A stretch of 34,919 nt of DNA from Streptomyces silaceus. Its GTDB lineage: Bacteria; Actinomycetota; Actinomycetes; Streptomycetales; Streptomycetaceae. How positions within the stretch are numbered: the stretch's first letter is position 1; each line of letters opens with the position of its first letter. The notes below the pieces were generated by a model. The model worked only from the letters and a program-made list of their open reading frames with translations, was not told where the DNA came from and did not search any database. Both the position numbers and the translations under genes were made by a program. Below are positions 6,266 to 13,485 of the stretch, piece after piece. The stretch spans positions 1 to 34,919 of the forward strand of contig NZ_LIRJ01000289.1 of assembly GCF_001419745.1 (NCBI RefSeq). The letters run 5' to 3'.

Positions 6266-7723
6266 ATGTCCTTCTTCACTGACCTGGCTCACCAGTACAT
6301 CGACGGTGAGTGGAAGGCCGGTTCAGGTTCCTGGGACATCATCGACTTCAATCCGTACGACGGCGAGAAGCTGGCGTCCATCACCGTCGCCACCGCCGAC
6401 GAGGTGGACCAGGCCTACCGCGCCGCCGAGCGCGCGCAGCAGGAGTGGGCCGAGACCAACCCCTATGCCCGCCGTGCGGTGTTCGAGCGTGCCCTGCGGA
6501 TCATCGAGGACCGCGAGGAGGAGATCACCGAGGCGATCATCGCCGAGCTGGGCGGCACCCGGCTCAAGGCGGCCTTCGAGATCCACCTCACCAAGGAGTT
6601 CCTGCGCGAGGCGGTCCACTTCGCGCTGCTCCCCGAGGGGCGGGTGCTGCCCTCGCCGGAGGACGGCAAGGAGAACCGCCTCTACCGTGTCCCGGTCGGC
6701 GTCGTGGGCGTCATCAGCCCCTTCAACTTCCCGCTGTTCCTGTCGGTCAAGACGGTCGCCCCGGCCCTCGCCCTCGGCAACGCGGTGGTCCTCAAGCCGC
6801 ACCAGAACGCCCCGGTGATCGGCGGCAGCCTGCTGGCCCGGGTCTTCGAGGACGCGGGCCTGCCGGCCGGTCTGCTGAACGTGGTGATCACGGACATAGC
6901 CGAGATCGGTGACGCCTTCATCGAGCACCCCGTGCCGAGCGTCATCTCCTTCACCGGCTCGGACCGCGTGGGCCGCCACGTCGCCACGGTCTGCGCCTCG
7001 CACTTCAAGCGCTCGATCCTGGAGATGGGCGGCAACAGCGCGCTGATCGTCCTCGACGACGCCGACGTCGACTACGCGGTGGACGCGGCGGTCTTCAGCC
7101 GCTTCGTGCACCAGGGCCAGGTCTGCATGGCCGCCAACCGCATCCTCGTGGACCGGTCCGTGGAGGGCGAGTTCACCGAGAAGTTCGTCGCGAAGGTCGC
7201 CTCGCTCAAGGTGGGCGACCCGGCCGACCCCACCACGCACATCGGCCCGCTCATCAACTCCTCGCAGGCGGACGCCGTCGCGGCCGTCGTCGACCAGACG
7301 ATCGCCGCGGGCGCCAGGGCGCTCCTGCACGGGAGCGTGGACGGCAACCTGGTCGCCCCCACGATCCTGGCGGACCTGCCCGCCGGCTCCCCGGTCCTCG
7401 GCCAGGAGATCTTCGGCCCGGTCGCGCTGCTCGTGCCCTTCGACGGCGAGGACGAGGCGGTGCGGCTCGCGAACGACACCCCGTACGGCCTGAGCGGCGC
7501 GGTGCACACGCGGGACGTGGAGCGCGGCGTACGCGTCGCCAAGCGCGTGCGCACCGGCATGATCCACGTCAACGACGGCACGGTGCACGACGAGGCGATC
7601 GTGCCGTTCGGCGGCGAGAAGAGCTCCGGCGTGGGGCGGCTGAACGGCGAGGCGACGGTGGACGCCTTCACCACCCAGAAGTGGATCTCGGTACAGCACG
7701 GCAGGTCGCGCTTCCCGTTCTGA
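6266..7723 (+). CDS. NAD(P)-dependent aldehyde dehydrogenase, aromatic-aldehyde type
   Basis: The ATG at 6266 (AAGGGG upstream) gives 485 aa. All ALDH motifs are present: Asn154 in SPFNFP, Lys177 in VVLKPHQ, SFTGSDRVGR near 228-237, catalytic base Glu253 in LEMGGN, and nucleophile Cys287 in GQVCMAANR. A C-terminal PFGGEKSSGVGR block is also present. It should oxidise an aldehyde to the acid in the cytoplasm. The overall sequence is closest in feel to benzaldehyde/vanillin dehydrogenases, but that subfamily call is from memory. It stands alone, with XRE upstream and a strong inverted repeat downstream, and has no visible pathway partners. Confidence 0.93.
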   Translation: MSFFTDLAHQYIDGEWKAGSGSWDIIDFNPYDGEKLASITVATADEVDQAYRAAERAQQEWAETNPYARRAVFERALRIIEDREEEITEAIIAELGGTRLKAAFEIHLTKEFLREAVHFALLPEGRVLPSPEDGKENRLYRVPVGVVGVISPFNFPLFLSVKTVAPALALGNAVVLKPHQNAPVIGGSLLARVFEDAGLPAGLLNVVITDIAEIGDAFIEHPVPSVISFTGSDRVGRHVATVCASHFKRSILEMGGNSALIVLDDADVDYAVDAAVFSRFVHQGQVCMAANRILVDRSVEGEFTEKFVAKVASLKVGDPADPTTHIGPLINSSQADAVAAVVDQTIAAGARALLHGSVDGNLVAPTILADLPAGSPVLGQEIFGPVALLVPFDGEDEAVRLANDTPYGLSGAVHTRDVERGVRVAKRVRTGMIHVNDGTVHDEAIVPFGGEKSSGVGRLNGEATVDAFTTQKWISVQHGRSRFPF

Positions 7724-7768
7724 GGCTTTGAGGCTCTGGGGCCTGGGACCTGAGGTCTTTCGTGTCGC

Positions 7769-7805
7769 CGAACCCTTGCGGACAGAAACTGACCGCAAGG
7801 GTTCG
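7769..7805. promoter_or_regulatory. 13-bp perfect inverted repeat between ALDH and DinB-like genes
   Basis: CGAACCCTTGCGG (7769-7781) and its exact inverse (7793-7805) flank an 11-nt spacer. It lies 45 bp after the aldehyde dehydrogenase stop and 64 bp before the DinB-like start. No T-run follows. TAGCGT begins directly after the right arm (7806-7811) and could be a -10 box. It is either a terminator or an operator for the DinB-like gene. Confidence 0.6.
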
Positions 7806-7869
7806 TAGCGTAGGGGGTGTCGGGAGAAGAACCCGGCAGACCCAACTCCCTCAGGGAAAGGCGGACACC

Positions 7870-8421
7870 ATGGTCACGCACGTGAACGCGGAAGCCCGTG
7901 GCGACGAGCGCGGCGCCCTCATCGCCTTCGTGGAGGCCCAGCGGGGCGGCATCCGCCGCTCGGTCCTCGGCCTGAGCGACGAGCAGGCGAAGGCCCGCCC
8001 CAGCGCCAGCGAGCTGACCCTGGGCGGCCTGGTGAAGCACGTCGCCGAGACGGAGCTGAACTGGCTGCGGATGGCCCAGCAGAAGCCGAACGAGAAGGCC
8101 CGCACCCAGGAGACCTGGGGCGACAGCTTCCGCCTCGTCGAGGGCGAGACGGTCGCGGAGATGCTCGCCTTCTGGGACGGGGTCGCCCGGGAGACCGAGG
8201 AGTTCATCCGCTCGGTGCCGAGCCTCGACGACACCTTCCCGCTGCCCCCGGCGCCGTGGTTCCCGAAGGACGGCGAGGTGTCGATGCGCTGGCTGATGCT
8301 CCACCTGGTCGAGGAGATCGGGCGGCACGCGGGCCACGCGGACATCGTCCGCGAGTCCCTGGACGGGAAGACGGCCTTCGAGCTCGTGGCACAGGAGCAG
8401 GGCTACCCTGGTCAAAGTTGA
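7870..8421 (+). CDS. DinB/DUF664 family protein
   Basis: The ATG at 7870 (AAAGG upstream) gives 183 aa. The four-helix DinB_2/DUF664 pattern is visible: a first helix with RSVLGLSDEQAKARPSASELTLGGLVKHVAETELNW (His57), and a last helix MLHLVEEIGRHAGHADIVRESLDG with the HxxxxxxxHAGH histidines that bind metal in the family. Actinobacterial relatives include mycothiol-dependent enzymes and many of unknown role; the HAGHAD motif is common to both. The stop codon overlaps the first PadR-type box, so its 3' end carries regulatory DNA for padR. Confidence 0.88.
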   Translation: MVTHVNAEARGDERGALIAFVEAQRGGIRRSVLGLSDEQAKARPSASELTLGGLVKHVAETELNWLRMAQQKPNEKARTQETWGDSFRLVEGETVAEMLAFWDGVARETEEFIRSVPSLDDTFPLPPAPWFPKDGEVSMRWLMLHLVEEIGRHAGHADIVRESLDGKTAFELVAQEQGYPGQS

Positions 8422-8422
8422 T
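8411..8422. promoter_or_regulatory. PadR-type box upstream of the padR gene
   Basis: GTCAA-AG-TTGAT is a near-palindrome matching the two TCAAG/TTTGA boxes before the ABC genes. It overlaps the DinB stop codon and lies 48 bp before the PadR start, so autoregulation is likely. Confidence 0.55.
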
Positions 8423-8469
8423 GAGTGTGTGGCCCCGCGAAGGGCGCGCGGCCCCGAAAGGTGCGGTGA

Positions 8470-9111
8470 ATGTCGGCGATCCGGCTCCTGGTTCTCGGCG
8501 CGGTCCGCCAGCACGGCCGCGCCCACGGCTATCAGGTCCGCAACGACCTGGAGTACTGGGGCGCCCACGAGTGGTCCAACGCCAAGCCGGGCTCGATCTA
8601 CCACGCGCTGAAGCAGCTCGCGAAGCAGGGATTCCTGCACGCGCACGAGATCGCGCCGTCCACCGCGGGCGGCCCGCCGCGCACGGAGTACGAGATCACG
8701 GACCAGGGCACCGAGGAGTTCCTGACCATGCTCCGCAGTGCCCTGGTCACGTACGACCAGCGGCCCGACATGCTCACCGCCGCCCTGGGGTTCATCGTCG
8801 ACCTGCCGCGCGCGGAGGCGCTCTCGCTGCTCAGGGAGCGCGTGCGCGTGATCGAGGGCTGGCGCAAGGGCGTCACGGAGTACTACACGCCCGAGGACGG
8901 CCCCGGACAGCTCGGCCACATCGGCGAGATCATGAACTACTGGGTGCACACGGCCGACGGCGGCGTGGAGTGGGCGCAAGGCCTGATCGAGCGGATCGAG
9001 GGCGGCGCGTACACCTTCGCGGGGGAGGGCGAGCCGTTCGTCGCGGTGCTCGCCGAGGGCGAGGAGAACCCCTACGCGACCGGTGAGCCGCACGCCGGGG
9101 ACCACCGCTAG
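8470..9111 (+). CDS. PadR-family transcriptional regulator
   Basis: The 213-aa protein has an N-terminal winged helix typical of PadR: IRLLVLGAVRQHGRAHGYQVRNDLEYWG, then PGSIYHALKQLAKQGFL, and PPRTEYEITDQGTEEFL for the wing. The C-terminal helical domain (about 85-180) provides dimerisation. PadR proteins are usually repressors of neighbouring efflux genes, released by the exported drug. The DrrAB-type exporter lies 216 bp downstream with matching boxes in its promoter, supporting a repressor-exporter pair. Its last codons form part of a 22-bp tandem repeat that continues past the stop. Confidence 0.93.
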   Translation: MSAIRLLVLGAVRQHGRAHGYQVRNDLEYWGAHEWSNAKPGSIYHALKQLAKQGFLHAHEIAPSTAGGPPRTEYEITDQGTEEFLTMLRSALVTYDQRPDMLTAALGFIVDLPRAEALSLLRERVRVIEGWRKGVTEYYTPEDGPGQLGHIGEIMNYWVHTADGGVEWAQGLIERIEGGAYTFAGEGEPFVAVLAEGEENPYATGEPHAGDHR

Positions 9112-9199
9112 AGCGACGGCGGACCACCGCTGGAGCGACGGCGGACCTCCGCTGGAGCGACGTCGGGCCACCGCTGGGGCGACGGCGGACCTCCGCCGG
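9099..9199 (+). repeat. 22-bp tandem repeat, four copies plus a partial one
   Basis: The unit AGCGACGGCGGACCACCGCTGG occurs at 9112-9133, 9134-9155, 9156-9177 and 9178-9199 with few changes. A 13-base partial copy at 9099-9111 forms the end of padR, including its TAG stop. The units contain GGCGG/CCGCC arms and can fold into hairpins, so the array may also terminate padR transcription. It fills most of the gap before the exporter promoter. Confidence 0.9.
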
Positions 9200-9221
9200 T
9201 GCGGGTGCGGATCGCCGCTAA

Positions 9222-9231
9222 TCAAGTTTGA
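9222..9231. promoter_or_regulatory. PadR-type box 1 of the ABC exporter promoter
   Basis: TCAAGTTTGA overlaps the -35 hexamer TTGACG (9228-9233). Same motif as 9266-9279 and similar to the box before padR. Confidence 0.65.
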
Positions 9232-9256
9232 CGAATGACTTCGGCTCGGTTACCTT
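9228..9256 (+). promoter_or_regulatory. Promoter of the ABC exporter operon
   Basis: TTGACG (9228-9233), a 17-bp spacer and TACCTT (9251-9256) form a good sigma-70-type promoter. One PadR-type box overlaps the -35 and the other covers the start of the transcript, the classic layout for repression. Confidence 0.6.
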
Positions 9257-9265
9257 CACCTCCCT

Positions 9266-9279
9266 AGTCAAGTTTGACT
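9266..9279. promoter_or_regulatory. PadR-type box 2 of the ABC exporter promoter
   Basis: AGTCAA-GT-TTGACT is a perfect 6-bp-arm palindrome lying just after the expected transcription start, 48 bp before the ATP-binding subunit gene. Confidence 0.7.
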
Positions 9280-9327
9280 ACGTGATCAACCGGATCGGCG
9301 GGCCGGTGGATCGACGAGGGGAGTCGG

Positions 9328-10290
9328 ATGACGGACGCGATCGTCGTCGAGGGTGCGCACAAGGCGTACAAGGAGAAGAAGGCGCTGAACGGACTCGACC
9401 TGCGGGTCGGCCGCGGCACGGTGCACGGTGTGCTCGGGCCCAACGGCGCCGGCAAGACCACGGCCGTACGGGTGCTCGCCACTCTGCTGCGGCCCGACGA
9501 GGGACGGGTGGAGGTCGCGGGCCACGACGTGCGGCGCAGGCCCGACGAGGTGCGCAGGCGTATCGGTCTGCTCGGCCAGCACGCGGCGCTGGACGAGGAG
9601 TTGAGCGGTCGGCAGAACCTCGACATGTTCGGGCGGCTGCACCATCTGCGCGCCCGGAGCGCGCGCGAGCGGGCCGACGAGCTCCTGGAGCGGTTCGGCC
9701 TCGGGGACACCGGCGGCAAGGCCGTCAAGCGGTACAGCGGCGGCATGCGGCGCCGTCTGGACCTCGCGGCCTCGCTCATCACGGAGCCCGAGGTGCTGTT
9801 CCTTGACGAGCCCACCACGGGCCTCGACCCGCGCGGCCGCGCCGAGGTGTGGGACTCGGTGCGCTCGCTGGTCGGCGGCGGCACCACGGTGCTGCTGACC
9901 ACGCAGTACCTGGAGGAGGCGGACCAACTGGCCGACCGCATCTCGGTGATCGACGGCGGCCGCGTCATCGCGGACGGCACGGCGGACGACCTCAAGGCGA
10001 AGCTGGGCGGGGACCGGATCGACGTCGTGGTGCGCGACGCGGCCCAACTGGAGCGCTGCGCGGGGCTGTTGCCGCGCGGCGCGGCGGTGGACGCGGACCG
10101 CCGCCTGGTGTCCGCGCCCGTGACGGACCGCATGGAGGCCCTCACGTCCGTCGTGCGGGCCCTCCAGGACGCGGGCATCGAGGCCGAGGACGTGGCCCTG
10201 CGCAGGCCCACGCTGGACGAGGTGTTCCTGAGCCTGACCGGGCGTACGGACGAGGCCGCGCCCGGCGAACGTACGAAGGAGGCCGTGTGA
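9328..10290 (+). CDS. ABC exporter ATP-binding subunit, DrrA family
   Basis: The 320-aa protein has Walker [10 protein letters not shown] (37-45), signature [14 protein letters not shown], Walker [14 protein letters not shown] and a switch His replaced by Gln in [16 protein letters not shown], a known DrrA-type trait. The C-terminal part carries the family tail [16 protein letters not shown]. It energises export of hydrophobic drugs or metabolites together with the permease whose GTG overlaps its TGA (GTGA), so the two are translationally coupled. The upstream PadR boxes suggest induction by the transported compound. The substrate is unknown. Confidence 0.95.
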   Translation: MTDAIVVEGAHKAYKEKKALNGLDLRVGRGTVHGVLGPNGAGKTTAVRVLATLLRPDEGRVEVAGHDVRRRPDEVRRRIGLLGQHAALDEELSGRQNLDMFGRLHHLRARSARERADELLERFGLGDTGGKAVKRYSGGMRRRLDLAASLITEPEVLFLDEPTTGLDPRGRAEVWDSVRSLVGGGTTVLLTTQYLEEADQLADRISVIDGGRVIADGTADDLKAKLGGDRIDVVVRDAAQLERCAGLLPRGAAVDADRRLVSAPVTDRMEALTSVVRALQDAGIEAEDVALRRPTLDEVFLSLTGRTDEAAPGERTKEAV

Positions 10291-11078
10291 GTACGCCGAT
10301 GGGCTGGGCCGTGACGGACTCCTGGACCATGACGCGGCGCGAGCTCGCCCACTGGGCGCGCCAGCCCGTGCAGGTGGTCGTGGGACTCGTCTTCCCGGTG
10401 ATGCTGCTGCTGATGTTCAACTACCTGATCGGCGGCGGCAAGGGCATCGCGGGGGACTACGCCGAGTTCCTGGTGCCGGGCATGTTCGCGCTGACCATGG
10501 CCTTCGGTCTGGACGCGACGATGGTCGCGGTCACGCAGGACCTGAACAAGGGCGTGATCGACCGGTTCCGCTCGATGCCGATGGCCGACGGCGCCGTCCT
10601 GGTGGGGCGTTCGGTCGCGGACATGCTGCAGTCCTTCGCCGCGCTCCTGGTCATGATGGGGGTCGGGCTCGCCATCGGCTGGCGCTGGCACGGCTCGGCC
10701 GGGGCGGCGCTCGGGGCGGTCGGGCTGCTCCTGCTGCTGCGGTTCGCGATGCTGTGGATCGGCATCCACCTGGCGATGGTCGTGGGCCGTCCCGAGCTGG
10801 TGACGGCCGTGCAGATCCTGGTCTGGCCGGTCGGCTTCTTCTCGAACGCCTTTACGGTGCCGCAGAACATGCCGGACTGGCTGGGCGCCGCGGTCGAGTG
10901 GAACCCGATGTCGGCGACGGCCACCGCGGTGCGCGATCTCTTCGGCAACGACCCGGGGGTGGGGGACACCTCCTGGGCGGCGGAACACGCGGGGCTCCTG
11001 GCGGTGCTGTGGCCCGTGGCACTGGTGGGGGTATTCCTGCCGTTGGCGGTGCGGCGGTTCAGGGCGCTGAGCGGCTGA
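10287..11078 (+). CDS. ABC exporter permease subunit, DrrB/ABC2 type
   Basis: The 263-aa protein begins at the GTG overlapping the previous stop, with AAGGAGG about 6 nt upstream; an ATG four codons later is possible. It has six predicted membrane segments, starting with [22 protein letters not shown] and ending with [22 protein letters not shown]. The ABC2 motifs are present: [37 protein letters not shown], and [33 protein letters not shown]. It forms the membrane channel of a two-gene exporter. Related systems give resistance to anthracyclines and similar compounds. Confidence 0.95.
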   Translation: MSTPMGWAVTDSWTMTRRELAHWARQPVQVVVGLVFPVMLLLMFNYLIGGGKGIAGDYAEFLVPGMFALTMAFGLDATMVAVTQDLNKGVIDRFRSMPMADGAVLVGRSVADMLQSFAALLVMMGVGLAIGWRWHGSAGAALGAVGLLLLLRFAMLWIGIHLAMVVGRPELVTAVQILVWPVGFFSNAFTVPQNMPDWLGAAVEWNPMSATATAVRDLFGNDPGVGDTSWAAEHAGLLAVLWPVALVGVFLPLAVRRFRALSG

Positions 11079-11113
11079 CGGCGGCGCCCGGAGCGGTCAC
11101 CGGGCGCGCGGGC

Positions 11114-11144
11114 TTGCACCTCACGTGACGTGAGGACGCAGGCT
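11114..11144 (+). promoter_or_regulatory. tipA promoter with TipA operator
   Basis: TTGCAC (11114-11119) and CAGGCT (11139-11144) are 19 bp apart, the long spacing typical of MerR-activated promoters. The spacer holds the palindrome CCTCACGTGACGTGAGG (11119-11135). It resembles closely the known thiostrepton-inducible tipA promoter as I remember it. TipA bound here would untwist DNA when carrying its ligand. Confidence 0.8.
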
Positions 11145-11176
11145 GGACCGCGTACGGAGAAGAGAGGGCGGAAGCC

Positions 11177-11965
11177 ATGAGCTACCCCGTGGGACAGGTC
11201 GCCGGTGTCGCCGGAGTGACGGTGCGCACGCTGCACCACTACGACGAGATCGGCCTGCTCGTGCCCAGCGAGCGCAGCCACGCGGGCCACCGGCGCTACA
11301 GCGACGCCGACCTGGACCGGCTGCAGCAGATCCTGTTCTACCGGGAGCTCGGCTTCCCCCTCGACGAGGTGGCGGCCCTCCTGGACGACCCGGACACGGA
11401 CCCGCGGGAGCACCTGCGGCGGCAGCACGAGCTGCTGACCGCCAGGATCCAGCGGCTCCAGGAGATGGCCGCCGCCGTCGAGACCGCAATGGAGGCGAGA
11501 AAGATGGGCATCAACCTCACGCCCGAGGAGAAGTTCGAGGTCTTCGGAGAGCACGATCCCGAGCAGTACGCGGAGGAGGTCGAGCAGCGCTGGGGCGACA
11601 CGGAGGCCTATCGGGAGGCGCAGCGCAAGGCCGCCACGTACACGAAGGACGACTGGAAGCGGATCAACGACGAGTTCTCCGCCCTCCACGCCCACATGGG
11701 TGACCTGCTCGACCGGGGCCTGGCCGCCGACTCCGCGGAGGCGATGGACGGGGCCGAGGACCACCGACTGTTCATCACGCGGCACCACTACGGGTGCCCG
11801 CTGGAGCTGCACTCCTGCCTCGGCGAGATGTACGTCGCGGACGAGCGCTTCACGGCCTTCTACGAGGCCATCAGGCCGGGGCTCGCGGTGTTCATGCGGG
11901 ACGCGATCCTGGCGAACGCGGCGCGGGGCGGCCGGGGGAGCACCGAGGAGGGCGCCGCCTCGTGA
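11177..11965 (+). CDS. tipA: MerR-family thiopeptide-sensing regulator TipA (long form)
   Basis: The 262-aa protein has a MerR winged helix at residues 1-75 (PVGQVAGVAGVTVRTLHHYDEIGLLVPSERSHAGHRRYS), a coiled-coil dimer helix to about 109, and a TipAS ligand domain from residue 110 (MGINLTPEEKFEVFG). HHYGCPLELHSCLGEMYVADERF holds the cysteines around the site where TipAS is known to bind thiopeptides covalently. In S. lividans the protein activates its own promoter on binding thiostrepton. An internal ribosome binding site for the short form and a MerR-type promoter upstream are both present, so the whole known circuit appears intact. Confidence 0.93.
   Translation: MSYPVGQVAGVAGVTVRTLHHYDEIGLLVPSERSHAGHRRYSDADLDRLQQILFYRELGFPLDEVAALLDDPDTDPREHLRRQHELLTARIQRLQEMAAAVETAMEARKMGINLTPEEKFEVFGEHDPEQYAEEVEQRWGDTEAYREAQRKAATYTKDDWKRINDEFSALHAHMGDLLDRGLAADSAEAMDGAEDHRLFITRHHYGCPLELHSCLGEMYVADERFTAFYEAIRPGLAVFMRDAILANAARGGRGSTEEGAAS
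11491..11506 (+). promoter_or_regulatory. Internal ribosome binding site and start for TipAS
   Basis: GGAGG (11491-11495) stands 8 nt before an in-frame ATG (11504-11506) at residue 110 of TipA. Translation from here to 11965 gives the ligand-binding domain alone, as reported for TipAS in S. lividans, where it accumulates and sequesters the drug. Confidence 0.8.
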
Positions 11966-12019
11966 CAGGACGGGGCGGCGGGCCGACACTGCGGGTACGC
12001 ACCGGCTTCAGGAGGCGTC

Positions 12020-12178
12020 ATGTCCAAGTTGCTGTCCCGCGTCAAGCGTTTCGCCCGCAGCTCTGAGGGGCGGCGGGCCGTGCGGGAGGCCCGCCGCGCG
12101 TCCTCCGACCCCAGGCGCCGGGCCGAGGCCAAGGGGTTCATCGGCCGGCTGCGGGGCGGGAAGAGCGGGAAGAAGTAG
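12020..12178 (+). CDS. Small basic protein of unknown function
   Basis: The 52-aa frame starts at an ATG with GGAGG 5 nt upstream and ends in TAG. The product (MSKLLSRVKRFARSSEGRRA to GGKSGKK) has 13 Arg and 6 Lys against 4 acidic residues and no Cys or Trp. It should be strongly cationic, with a likely amphipathic N-terminal helix. The excellent ribosome binding site and the position 54 bp after tipA make it a probable real gene, perhaps cotranscribed with tipA. Similar short Arg/Lys-rich proteins with an S.EGRR motif exist in actinobacteria, of unknown role. Nucleic-acid or membrane binding is only a guess. Confidence 0.75.
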   Translation: MSKLLSRVKRFARSSEGRRAVREARRASSDPRRRAEAKGFIGRLRGGKSGKK

Positions 12179-12201
12179 GCGGCCAGGAGCAGGGCCACGA
12201 G

Positions 12202-12570
12202 CTACGACTGCTGCTCGATCACGACCGCCGTCCCGTACGCGCACACCTCCGCCGCGCCGTCCAGCGCCTCGGTGACGTCGAAGCGGAACATCAGGACGGC
12301 GTTGGCGCCACGCGCGCGTGCCTGCTCGATGAGGCGCTCCATGGCCTGGTTCCTGGTCTCCACGAGCGTCTTGGTCAGACCCTTCAGCTCGCCGCCGATC
12401 ATGGACTTCAGACCCGCGCCGATCTGGCTGCCCAGGTGCCGGGAGCGGACGGTCAGGCCGAAGACCTCACCGATCACCCGGGTCACACGGAACCCGGGCA
12501 CGTCATTGGTGGTCACGACGAGGACGTCGGACTGAGGGTTGAGGCCGCCGCCGAAATCTTCGATACCCAT
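12202..12570 (-). CDS. YbjQ/UPF0145 (DUF74) family protein
   Basis: This is 122 aa from the ATG at 12570. The DUF74 pattern is clear: VLVVTTNDVPGFRVTRVIGEVFGLTVRSRHLG near the N-terminus, a central GGELKGLTKTLVETRNQAMERLIEQARARGANAVLMFRFD, and the closing AYGTAVVIE strand. Family structures are pentameric beta/alpha rings, often labelled heavy-metal-binding, but their function is unproven. Ribosome binding is weak (TGGGG close to the start), so the start is less certain. It converges on the small basic gene and is divergent from dedA. Confidence 0.9.
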   Translation of the reverse strand: MGIEDFGGGLNPQSDVLVVTTNDVPGFRVTRVIGEVFGLTVRSRHLGSQIGAGLKSMIGGELKGLTKTLVETRNQAMERLIEQARARGANAVLMFRFDVTEALDGAAEVCAYGTAVVIEQQS

Positions 12571-12732
12571 GCCCCACAGCTTTGTCCTGGTTGGCGAGGA
12601 GTGCACCCTGGGAAGTGCGCGGTGCGCCCGGTGAGGGGGAAGGTGGAACCTGCCCGGGGTACCTCGCGTTGATAACTTTGGGCGGCTGCACCCGCCGCCG
12701 CACCGCCCCCTCACCCTCAGGAGCCCGGAACC

Positions 12733-13422
12733 GTGACGACGCTTGCGCTCGGACCAAGCTGGCTGGATCCGGATTACCTGCTCAACCAGTTCGGCCTCTG
12801 GGGCCTGCTGCTGATCGTCTTCGCCGAGTCGGGCCTGCTCATCGGCTTCTTCCTGCCCGGTGACTCGCTGCTGTTCACCACCGGCCTGCTGATCACCACG
12901 AACAAGCTGGACACCCCGCTGTGGCTGGCCTGCGTGCTGATCTGCCTCGCCGCGATCCTCGGTGACCAGGCGGGCTATCTCTTCGGCAAGAAGGTCGGGC
13001 CCGCGCTCTTCAACCGCCCGGACTCCAAGCTCTTCAAACAGGAGAACGTGGTCAAGGCCCACGACTTCTTCGAGAAGTACGGCCCGAAGTCCCTGGTCCT
13101 GGCCCGCTTCGTGCCGATCGTGCGGACGTTCACGCCGATCATCGCCGGCGTCTCCGGGATGCGGTACCGCTCGTTCATCACGTTCAACATCATCGGCGGC
13201 GTCCTGTGGGGCGCGGGCGTGACCCTGCTCGGCGCCTGGCTCGGCAACATCGAGTTCGTCCACAAGAACATCGAGGCGATCCTGATCCTGATCGTCCTCA
13301 TCTCGGTGGTGCCGATCATCATCGAGTTCCTGCGGGCGCGCGGGAAGGCCAAGAAGGGCGCGGCCGAGGCCGGTGCCCCGGGCGCGGCCCCGGCGCAGCG
13401 CGGCCGCCACGCCAAGCGCTGA
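12733..13422 (+). CDS. DedA family membrane protein
   Basis: The 229-aa protein from GTG (AGGAG 9 nt upstream) has the DedA/SNARE-associated domain. Its re-entrant region reads FAESGLLIGFFLPGDSLLFTTGLL with the conserved Glu, Gly and Pro, and the second motif reads LVLARFVPIVRTFTPIIAGVSGM with two essential-type Arg residues. Further membrane helices follow near 150-205, and a basic Lys/Arg/Ala tail ends the protein. By recent work DedA proteins act as lipid-carrier flippases (undecaprenyl phosphate) or support membrane potential. Which of these this copy does is unknown. A strong terminator follows. Confidence 0.93.
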   Translation: MTTLALGPSWLDPDYLLNQFGLWGLLLIVFAESGLLIGFFLPGDSLLFTTGLLITTNKLDTPLWLACVLICLAAILGDQAGYLFGKKVGPALFNRPDSKLFKQENVVKAHDFFEKYGPKSLVLARFVPIVRTFTPIIAGVSGMRYRSFITFNIIGGVLWGAGVTLLGAWLGNIEFVHKNIEAILILIVLISVVPIIIEFLRARGKAKKGAAEAGAPGAAPAQRGRHAKR

Positions 13423-13436
13423 CCGCACGGACCACC

Positions 13437-13472
13437 CGAAGGCCCCCGTACGAAGCCGTACGGGGGCCTTCG
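13437..13472. terminator. Bidirectional terminator between dedA and thrE-like gene
   Basis: A perfect 16-bp stem (CGAAGGCCCCCGTACG and its inverse) closes a 4-nt AAGC loop. It lies 15 bp after the dedA stop and 14 bp before the end of the convergent gene, so it can stop transcription from both sides. Confidence 0.92.
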
Positions 13473-13485
13473 TGCGTTCCGCCGG

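Noticed and set aside
7072..9225. A 717-codon open frame on the minus strand
   Set aside because: It lies opposite the aldehyde dehydrogenase, DinB and PadR genes, which have clear family motifs. Long antisense frames are expected where third positions are G or C.
12628..12715. GTGAGGGGG and CCCCCTCAC inverse copies around the ybjQ-dedA gap
   Set aside because: They are only 9 bp, G/C-rich and about 70 bp apart, so chance is likely at this base composition.
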